DNA from: a bacterium
Lineage (GTDB): Bacteria > Nitrospinota_A > UBA7883 > JACRGQ01
Length of the DNA stretch: 7,773 bases
NCBI GenBank assembly: GCA_021815535.1
Contig: JAKAGL010000110.1
Location: 1-7,773 of the forward strand
Direction of reading: 5' to 3'
A program made the position numbers and the translations under genes. Under the pieces are notes generated by a model. It saw only the letters and a list, made by a program, of their open reading frames with translations, was not told where the DNA came from and searched no databases. Numbering within the stretch: the first letter of the stretch is position 1; each line of letters starts with the position of its first letter. Positions 1-5,024 of the stretch are shown in pieces.

Positions 1-346
1 AGTTGAGATACTCCAGCACCCGCGAGCGCGCCCAATAAAGATCGGTGCCATCTTCAAAAATGATGTAGACGAATGACATGCCGAAAAACGAGTAGCCACG
101 CACCACCTTGGCATACGGGACCGAAAGCATGGCGGTGGTAAGCGGATAGGTGACCTGATCCTCTACGATTTGCGGGGCCTGCCCCTCGTATTCAGTAAAA
201 AGAATCACCTGCGCGTCGCTAAGATCCGGAATGGCGTCCAGCGGTATCGTCCGTACCGCCACCCAGCCCGCCGCTATGATAAACAACGTGGCAAGAACAA
301 TGATAAGCCGGTTTTTAAGCGACCACTCGATCACGCGGTTTAGCAT
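1..346 (-). CDS. cusA: CusA/SilA-like heavy-metal RND efflux pump, N-terminal fragment (runs off window)
   Basis: This is the inner-membrane proton/metal antiporter of a tripartite efflux complex that expels Cu(I)/Ag(I). Only the first 115 codons are present; the gene continues beyond base 1. The translation starts MLNRVIEWSLKNRL, followed by the first transmembrane helix (about residues 13-31). It then carries the hallmark stretches DAIPDLSDAQVI, GQAPQIVEDQVTYPLTT, AMLSVPYAKVVRGYSFFG and IFEDGTDLYWARSRVLEYLN, which match the start of the E. coli CusA porter domain from memory almost position for position. The PDLSDAQV form is typical of Cus/Sil pumps; CzcA-type pumps usually read PDITNVQV. 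The ATG follows the cusB stop by 2 bp, and a GGGAG ribosome site (356-360, 9-nt spacing) lies inside the end of cusB, so the two are probably translationally coupled. Family is certain; the exact metal is inferred. Confidence 0.95.
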   Translation of the reverse strand, partial: MLNRVIEWSLKNRLIIVLATLFIIAAGWVAVRTIPLDAIPDLSDAQVILFTEYEGQAPQIVEDQVTYPLTTAMLSVPYAKVVRGYSFFGMSFVYIIFEDGTDLYWARSRVLEYLN

Positions 347-348
347 GG

Positions 349-1869
349 TCAGTTGCTCCCGTGATCGTGGTGCTGGTGGCCGCCGTCATCCATCTTCATG
401 CCGCCCATGTCCATGTCCTTCATGTCCATGCCATCCATCTTCATGCCGCCCATATCCTTCGTATCAGTCTTTTCCGGGGCGGCGATTTCGTGTGCGCGCG
501 CGCTTTTCCTTTTTGTTCTGGCATCCGGCACGGCCGAGGCCTTGTGCTCCGCGCCGTCTGCCGCATCATGCGCCGAAACCTCCGGCTGGTCGGCGGTGAG
601 CATCTTCTGCGTCGCCTCTTTCAGCGAGCTTTCGGAATCGATAAGGAACTGCGCGGACGTCACGACCTTGTCCCCTTCTTTGAGCCCCTCCAGCACTTCG
701 AAATAACCCTCGGATTCAGTGCCCAGTTTCACCTGGCGGGGCGCGTAGCGGCCGCCGCCGAAAGCGACGATCACCATATCGCGCTTGCCGCCGCGTATAA
801 CCGCCTCTTTCGGCACGGACAGCCCTTTCCGCTCTTTGCCGGCAAGTATCTCCACCTGGGCGTACATATCGGGCTTCAGCTCCCCGCGCGGGTTTTCAAA
901 CTCTATCCGCACCTTCACCGTGCGGGTCTCTTTCTCCAGAAACGGGTAGATGTAGGTTATGGCCCCGGTGTAGGTTTTGCCGGGATACGCCTCTAGCGTC
1001 ATTTTCACCCGCGCGCCGTTGTGCACGCCCTGCAGCTCATACTCGTACACCTCGGCCAGCACCCACACCTTCGACAGGTCGGCGACGGTGTAAAGCGTCA
1101 TGCCGGGGGAAACCTGCATCCCCTCGGTCACCATCTTCTGCACCACCACGCCGTTGAACGGCGAGTGGATATGCAGCGTCTTGAAAACCTTTCTGTTCAC
1201 TTCGATGTCCTTTATCTGGTGGGCCGGCACATCCAGATATTCCAGCCTTTTCCGGGCGGCCTCGTACATCTCACCGCCGCGCTGGGCCACTTCGGCCGCA
1301 GGGCTTCCCTTGGTCGCATCGCGGTTGCGAAGCGCCAGCAGAAATTCCTCCTCTGTCGCCACCAGGTCGGGAGAATATATTTCCAGCAGGTAATCCCCTT
1401 TTTTCACCCGCTCACCGGTTGCGTTGACATACAGGTGTTCGATCCAGCCGGATGTTTTGCTTTGTATGTTCGCCACGCGGGTTTCATCGTATGCCACCAC
1501 GCCGGCGGCCCGCACCGAGCCGGAAAGCACCCTGATCTCCACCGGGGCCGTCCGCACCCCCATGCTCTGTTCGGTGGCGGGATTGATATGCACCTCCCCC
1601 TCCACCTCGCTCTCATATACGGGAATAAGATCCATGTTCATCGGCGACTTTCCGGGGCCTTTTGCGCGGTAGCCGGGAATCATCGGATCGGTCCAATATA
1701 ATATTTTCCGCTCTCTATTCTCCGCCGCGCCCTTTATGGCGGACTGCGGGGGAGCGGCCATTTTTTTCATCGAGACATTTTCAAACAGGCCACGCGCGGC
1801 CCACAGGCCCCCCAGCGCCGCCACCACCGCTACCGTAAGCCAAAACCGTTTCCGGTAATCAGTTTCCAT
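349..1869 (-). CDS. cusB: CusB-like periplasmic adaptor (membrane fusion protein) with Met/His-rich C-terminal tail
   Basis: This is the adaptor linking the RND pump to the outer-membrane channel; in Cus systems it also hands Cu(I)/Ag(I) to the pump. It has 506 residues. I start it at METDYRKRFW (1869) rather than the in-frame ATGs up to 1902, because GGAGG (1876-1880) sits 6 nt upstream. Residues 8-24 form an N-terminal membrane anchor or uncleaved signal. Residues 56-86 (YWTDPMIPGY, then PGKSPMNMDLIPVYE) are the heavy-metal-binding domain found at the N-terminus of many CusB proteins, with Met63, Met77 and Met79 as likely ligands. Barrel-sandwich (around 131-168 and 231-262), helical hairpin (about 168-228) and beta-barrel segments follow. 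The last 34 residues (473-506) hold 9 Met and 4 His and end HQHHDHGSN. There is no Cys. It overlaps the upstream channel gene by 11 bp. No CusF domain is fused; the tail is low-complexity. Confidence 0.94.
   Translation of the reverse strand: METDYRKRFWLTVAVVAALGGLWAARGLFENVSMKKMAAPPQSAIKGAAENRERKILYWTDPMIPGYRAKGPGKSPMNMDLIPVYESEVEGEVHINPATEQSMGVRTAPVEIRVLSGSVRAAGVVAYDETRVANIQSKTSGWIEHLYVNATGERVKKGDYLLEIYSPDLVATEEEFLLALRNRDATKGSPAAEVAQRGGEMYEAARKRLEYLDVPAHQIKDIEVNRKVFKTLHIHSPFNGVVVQKMVTEGMQVSPGMTLYTVADLSKVWVLAEVYEYELQGVHNGARVKMTLEAYPGKTYTGAITYIYPFLEKETRTVKVRIEFENPRGELKPDMYAQVEILAGKERKGLSVPKEAVIRGGKRDMVIVAFGGGRYAPRQVKLGTESEGYFEVLEGLKEGDKVVTSAQFLIDSESSLKEATQKMLTADQPEVSAHDAADGAEHKASAVPDARTKRKSARAHEIAAPEKTDTKDMGGMKMDGMDMKDMDMGGMKMDDGGHQHHDHGSN
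387..453 (-). repeat. 22-bp direct repeat encoding the duplicated Met motif of the CusB tail
   Basis: The same 22 bases occur at 387-408 and 432-453, a 45-bp period within the 3' end of cusB. They encode the two MGGMKMD copies of the Met-rich tail (residues 473-479 and 488-494), separated by a similar GMDMKDMD stretch. Identity at DNA level, in a gene with little other internal repetition, suggests a recent in-frame 45-bp duplication that lengthened the metal-binding tail. Confidence 0.8.
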
Positions 1870-3166
1870 TTCCCGCCTCCGTATCATCATCGCCCAGTTC
1901 ACGCAACAGCCGTGCGCGGGCCGCCATCAGTTCGTACTCCACTTCCGCACGCTGTATCTGATAATCAAACAGCGTTGATTGGTACATGGACATGCTCCAA
2001 AAACTCCCTTTATTGACGCGATAGGCAATCACCGCCGATTCAACGGTCTGCGAAGCCTGCGTGATGAGCGCCGTATCGAACAGCGTCAACAGTTTCTGGT
2101 TTTTCGCCTGCTCGTCCATCAGCTCATATACCTTTTCCCGCAGCCGCAACCGTTCTGCGGCCCGTTCCTCGCGGGTCTTTTCCTCCATATCCACCGCCTC
2201 GGCAACCATCTTGTCCTGCTTGCGGCTTTTCCAGACCGGCAGATCCACCATCAACTCGGCGGAAATGAGGTCGGAGCGGTTCATCGGCGTATCCTCGCGC
2301 TGGCTGTAGGAGAACTTCACCGCGTAATCCGGCAGGCTTTCCTTTTGGGCCAACGCCAGCGCGTTGTGCGCCCGCTCCAACTTTGCGTTAAGCCCCGCGA
2401 ACAGGGGCCGCCGCGCCACCGCCCGTTCCGTCAATTCGCTGTCGGTTCCGGTAATGGCATCCACAAGCGGAATCTCCGGCCGGCTCCAAAGGGTATTTTC
2501 CGGCAGCCCGGCCCATGCGTTCAGCAGCTTGCGCTGCGTGCTGATCTGATGTTCGTTGCGGACGAGATATTCCAGCATCTTGCTGTATTCAAGCTGGGCC
2601 AACAGCACATCCTGCTGCAACCCCTCCCCCACGGTGTATTTGGTCATGGAAACATCGATGAAATCGTTCAGGATCTCCTTGTTCTTCTCCGCCAGCCCGC
2701 GCGCGGTCATAAGGTACCGCATCCGGTAAAAGGCTATGCGCGCCTGCTCGATCAGCTCGAGCCTTTTTTCTCGCACCGCCGCCTCGGCGGCCGTTGAATC
2801 CCCTTCGGCCACCTTCCGCCGCAATCCGCGCTTGCCCGGCGCGGGAAACGCCTGCGTAACACCGATGGTCTTGGCGGTCATCGCCTCCTGGTTGAACGAA
2901 AAGCTGTCGACCGGCAGGTTCATGAGGCCGATGGAAAGCTGGGGGTCCGGCAGGCTTTCAGCCTGGGAGGGAACCTCTTCCTTGGCATGAGCCTCGGCGC
3001 GCGCCATCTTCAGCTCCGGATGCTTTTCCAGCATCAGCTTCAGATAAGACGCGAAATCCATGGCGATCCCCTCTTCGGGCGCGGGGGATGGCGCCTGAGT
3101 CTCCGCCCATACGGGAGGGCTGAAAACCAACATCAACGCCGCCGTAGCGGCCGTAATAATACGCAT
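1859..3166 (-). CDS. cusC: CusC/TolC-family outer-membrane efflux channel
   Basis: This is the outer-membrane channel that completes the tripartite metal exporter with the downstream adaptor and pump. It has 435 residues, normal for the TolC/OEP family. Residues 1-21 are a signal peptide ending PVWA before ETQ. There is no Cys anywhere in the protein, so unlike E. coli CusC it cannot be a lipoprotein. Two long helical repeats follow (roughly 36-230 and 245-430), rich in Ala, Glu, Leu and Arg. Diagnostic stretches are LPDPQLSIG (72-80), NLPVDSFSFNQEAMT (83-97) and QAFPAPGKR (105-113), which I recognise from OEP proteins of metal-efflux operons. The ATG at 3166 has GAGG (3176-3179) 9 nt upstream. 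The 3' end overlaps the start of cusB by 11 bp, which implies coupled translation. The symbol is by role; sequence identity to E. coli CusC is probably low. Confidence 0.9.
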   Translation of the reverse strand: MRIITAATAALMLVFSPPVWAETQAPSPAPEEGIAMDFASYLKLMLEKHPELKMARAEAHAKEEVPSQAESLPDPQLSIGLMNLPVDSFSFNQEAMTAKTIGVTQAFPAPGKRGLRRKVAEGDSTAAEAAVREKRLELIEQARIAFYRMRYLMTARGLAEKNKEILNDFIDVSMTKYTVGEGLQQDVLLAQLEYSKMLEYLVRNEHQISTQRKLLNAWAGLPENTLWSRPEIPLVDAITGTDSELTERAVARRPLFAGLNAKLERAHNALALAQKESLPDYAVKFSYSQREDTPMNRSDLISAELMVDLPVWKSRKQDKMVAEAVDMEEKTREERAAERLRLREKVYELMDEQAKNQKLLTLFDTALITQASQTVESAVIAYRVNKGSFWSMSMYQSTLFDYQIQRAEVEYELMAARARLLRELGDDDTEAGNGN

Positions 3167-3185
3167 TGCTTAAAACCTCGTTCTC

Positions 3186-3206
3186 GCGGTGTTCGGGCAA
3201 AACCGC
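3186..3206 (-). promoter_or_regulatory. Small hairpin in the cusC leader
   Basis: GCGGT (3186-3190) pairs with ACCGC (3202-3206). After one mismatch, TT (3192-3193) pairs with AA (3199-3200), closing a 5-base loop. The hairpin lies 20-40 nt before the cusC ATG and just upstream of its GAGG ribosome site. A 10-bp palindrome, GGGAATTCCC, abuts it (3208-3217). No U-tract follows, so it is not a terminator. Function is unknown; it could be chance. Confidence 0.3.
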
Positions 3207-3243
3207 AGGGAATTCCCCGCCGTAATAACCCATCATTGGAATC

Positions 3244-3290
3244 GTGGCGGTGACAATGCTGTTCCGTTCATAAAAGAACAGAAACGCCAC
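3244..3290 (-). promoter_or_regulatory. Nested inverted repeat between the small protein gene and cusC
   Basis: Two perfect 6-bp stems are nested: GTGGCG (3244-3249) with CGCCAC (3285-3290), and inside it CTGTTC (3259-3264) with GAACAG (3276-3281). A third possible pair, GTTC/GAAC, lies within the loop. On the minus-strand transcript this gives a two-tier stem with an asymmetric internal loop just after the stop of the 108-residue protein. No U-run follows, so a Rho-independent terminator is unlikely. An RNA-stability or processing element, or a protein operator, would fit. The pairing is seen; the role is inferred. Confidence 0.4.
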
Positions 3291-3309
3291 TATCCCGTGG
3301 GAAAGGAGG

Positions 3310-3636
3310 TCAGCGTTTGGGAGGGCGGAACAGTTCCGCTGTGACACGGGAAGGAATGAAGAGCGTATAGGAAATGATGAATAACACCGAGGCAAAGAAA
3401 ATGCCAAGCATGTTGTTATCCGGTCCAAAGCCCATGAATGAAGCGCCGCAACACGAAGTGAAACCGCTGTGGCCGCTCGCCGGAGCCTGTTTGACCGGGG
3501 CCGGCATGGGGCAACCATTATGGGCCGCGCCGTGATGTGAGGCGGACGACATAAGAACAGCCTCTGCCAATGGCGCGGCAAAAACCATCGCCATGAAAAG
3601 AAACAACGCCGCAAACGCGATATTCTTTTTGTTCAT
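3310..3636 (-). CDS. Small secreted/membrane protein of unknown function heading the cus operon
   Basis: I do not recognise a named family; it has a general likeness to short copper-associated proteins, and DUF2946-type proteins are one possibility that I cannot confirm. The protein has 108 residues. Residues 5-27 are a hydrophobic signal or anchor after MNKKN, with a possible cleavage at AEA (24-26). The middle (28-74) is a periplasm-sized loop with potential metal ligands: His34, His35, His39, Cys42 in CPMP, Met44, His56, and adjacent Cys62-Cys63. Residues 75-94 are a second hydrophobic helix, followed by a basic tail (SRV then FRPPKR), which suggests an inside C-terminus. It is co-directional with cusCBA, with a 143-bp gap. 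No clear Shine-Dalgarno precedes ATG 3636. The base composition resembles its neighbours. A role in periplasmic metal handling is inferred from context and ligand content. Confidence 0.72.
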   Translation of the reverse strand: MNKKNIAFAALFLFMAMVFAAPLAEAVLMSSASHHGAAHNGCPMPAPVKQAPASGHSGFTSCCGASFMGFGPDNNMLGIFFASVLFIISYTLFIPSRVTAELFRPPKR

Positions 3637-3645
3637 CGCTTACAG

Positions 3646-3672
3646 TTTACCAATAAACCCGCTTTTTACCAA
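3646..3672. repeat. 8-bp direct repeat with 19-bp period, candidate operator
   Basis: TTTACCAA occurs at 3646-3653 and again at 3665-3672, that is, about two helical turns apart, overlapping the putative -10 and -35 elements of the leftward promoter. Tandem half-sites on one DNA face are typical of some response-regulator and activator sites. It does not match the E. coli CusR box or a CueR palindrome that I know. Identity is seen; regulatory meaning is inferred. Confidence 0.35.
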
Positions 3673-3680
3673 ATTGCGTC

Positions 3681-3699
3681 GGGCGGCGGCCCACCGCCC
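3681..3699. repeat. GC-rich inverted repeat in the divergent region
   Basis: GGGCGG (3681-3686) and CCGCCC (3694-3699) flank a 7-base loop. It sits upstream of both divergent starts and has no U-tract on either side, so it is unlikely to be a terminator. It may be a binding site or a chance product of GC-rich sequence. Confidence 0.3.
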
Positions 3700-3746
3700 G
3701 TTCGTTAGGCCTGATCTTTATTACATATTTACCCTTGCCGAACGTC

Positions 3747-4979
3747 ATGCCGTACGGTAATTTTAAGTCCGCGATGAATGGCAAGGTGGAATTTCTCAAA
3801 ACTCCGGGAAATGGTGGAAAACAAAGCTCTTTTGAGGATCGCACCCGCCTGGTATTTCTCCTTCTCTTCGCCGCCGCCGCCGTATTCCAGCTTTTCTCCA
3901 CCCGTTTTCCGCATGTATACGGCCTCTACGACGGCGGAACGCTGAAGTTCTTCTCCGGCGCCGACCCATACCCCGCCGAATTCCGTTCGGGGGCCGACTA
4001 TGGGAACTGGTTCGTCTATCCGCCGGTATTCACCTTCCTCTTTCTCCCTTTCTCGTCGATGGTTCTCGGCCCGGCTTATGGGGCTTTCGGGTGGGTGCTG
4101 CTCAACCTGTTGGTGTTCTATGGCGGCGTGATGGCGGTTATTGACCAGCTGGGAGGGAACGCCATCTTCAGGCGCTGGCGCATGGTGGCGGCCATTTTCC
4201 TGGTCACCAACGAAATGCTGGGGGCGGCGCTCGGCACCCAGTCGAACGCCCTGGTGACGGGCCTCATGCTTTTGGGCGGGGTGTCCTATGCGCGCGGACG
4301 GTTCACTGCATCGGGCCTTCTCCTGGCAATAGCGGCGGCGATAAAGATCCACCCTCTCGTGCTGGTCCTTCTCCTCGCGTTAGGGTTGGAATGGCGCTTT
4401 ATCGTTTCGGTTTTCGGCTTCCTGCTGGCATTCACGTTTCTTCCGGCTGTCGTGACCGGCTGGGACACGCTGTTCCGGCTCTTCGAGCATCTTGCCGCCA
4501 TCTTCTTCGCCGATACCCTCCATGACAACTTCCTCGGCATACAGCCGGCGCTCAATGCCTACGGCTGGTTTATTTCCGATAAAGCCTTTACCCTTTTCAT
4601 GCTGGTGAACGCCGCCGCCGTGGCGCTGGTCTGCCTGCCAAAGGCAAAAGACGCCAACCGGCTGGCCGCCGCCTCCATTCCGTTGGCGCTTGCCTTCATC
4701 ATCCTTTTCAATAAGCGTACGGAGAGCCTTTCCTTTGTCATCCTTGCGCCGGTTTTTCTCTTCATGCTCCGCGCTCACCTCATCGCTAAGGATGCCGGGG
4801 AGACGGCGGAAGCCAAACTGAATCTGCGGCTCATCATCGCGGGGTGGATGCTGATCTCGTACTTCTCATCGGATCTCTTTCCCGGCCCTCTGCGTGACAT
4901 CGTGGATACCTGGCACCTGAAAACGCTGGGGGGCCTGCTGGCCTATGGGTGGGCCTGGCGCGCCGCTCTCCGCGCCTGA
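3747..4979 (+). CDS. GT87-type (DUF2029) polytopic membrane glycosyltransferase
   Basis: This is probably a GT-C-fold transferase that moves a sugar from a polyprenyl-phosphate donor onto a lipid or glycan on the outer face of the inner membrane. From ATG 3747 it has 410 residues with about ten hydrophobic helices. GT87-like landmarks are YDGGTLKFFSGADPY (61-75, first outside loop, with Asp62 a candidate catalytic acid), FVYPPVF (89-95), GTQSNALVTGLML (163-175), AAIKIHP (197-203) and HDNFLGIQ (259-266). The order GG-DPY, YPP, QSN and K-x-xP matches the family as I know it. The start is uncertain: TTG 3735, ATG 3747 and ATG 3774 are all in frame, none has a convincing ribosome site, and the first helix begins only near residue 35. 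It is divergent from the cus operon and 45 bp upstream of the cyclase gene. Donor and acceptor cannot be told from sequence. Confidence 0.78.
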   Translation: MPYGNFKSAMNGKVEFLKTPGNGGKQSSFEDRTRLVFLLLFAAAAVFQLFSTRFPHVYGLYDGGTLKFFSGADPYPAEFRSGADYGNWFVYPPVFTFLFLPFSSMVLGPAYGAFGWVLLNLLVFYGGVMAVIDQLGGNAIFRRWRMVAAIFLVTNEMLGAALGTQSNALVTGLMLLGGVSYARGRFTASGLLLAIAAAIKIHPLVLVLLLALGLEWRFIVSVFGFLLAFTFLPAVVTGWDTLFRLFEHLAAIFFADTLHDNFLGIQPALNAYGWFISDKAFTLFMLVNAAAVALVCLPKAKDANRLAAASIPLALAFIILFNKRTESLSFVILAPVFLFMLRAHLIAKDAGETAEAKLNLRLIIAGWMLISYFSSDLFPGPLRDIVDTWHLKTLGGLLAYGWAWRAALRA

Positions 4980-4988
4980 GCCGCGTTA

Positions 4989-5018
4989 TTGCCTGCCCGC
5001 TCCGCGCGGGTGTATAGT
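4989..5018 (+). promoter_or_regulatory. Possible promoter giving a leaderless cyclase mRNA
   Basis: TTGCCT (4989-4994) and TATAGT (5013-5018) are separated by 18 bp and match the sigma70 hexamers 4/6 and 5/6. A start 7 nt downstream of the -10 would fall at about 5025, exactly the cyclase ATG, which also lacks a Shine-Dalgarno. The alternative is read-through from the glycosyltransferase gene, which ends 45 bp earlier. A small CCCGC/GCGGG hairpin (4996-5010) overlaps the spacer. Confidence 0.35.
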
Positions 5019-5024
5019 CACGGC

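Larger units (their letters stand above)
3637..3746. promoter_or_regulatory. Divergent intergenic control region
   Basis: These 110 bp separate the leftward cus-side genes from the rightward glycosyltransferase gene, so promoters for both directions should be here. It is locally AT-rich at both ends (3640-3680 and 3715-3735) around a GC-rich centre. For the leftward gene, TTGGTA (3667-3672) and TAAACT (3644-3649), read on the minus strand with a 17-bp spacer, give a 4/6 plus 4/6 match to sigma70. Transcription would then start within a base or two of ATG 3636. No clear rightward promoter is recognised. Confidence 0.4.

Noticed and set aside
361..1701. Long plus-strand open frames (361-996 and 1021-1701) opposite cusB
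   Set aside because: The translations are low-complexity, His/Leu-rich antisense shadows of the adaptor gene with no family signal or ribosome site.
349..1869. Classifying the pump as a CzcCBA cobalt/zinc/cadmium exporter
   Set aside because: The PDLSDAQV motif in the pump and the Met-based metal domain and tail of the adaptor fit Cu(I)/Ag(I) systems better.
1979..2797. 272-codon plus-strand open frame opposite cusC
   Set aside because: It is antisense to a confidently assigned OEP gene, and its composition is that of a shadow frame.
2958..3614. 218-codon minus-strand frame bridging the small protein gene, the gap and the start of cusC
   Set aside because: It overlaps both better-supported genes in another frame, crosses the hairpin-bearing spacer, and its Arg/Cys-rich translation has no domain.
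1..3636. cus operon as a recently acquired mobile island
   Set aside because: No transposase, integrase, tRNA or flanking repeats are visible, and base composition looks like the right-hand genes. The left boundary is outside the window.
3729..4352. 207-codon minus-strand frame opposite the glycosyltransferase
   Set aside because: Its charged, Glu/Arg/His-rich translation is the antisense image of membrane-helix codons; there is no domain.
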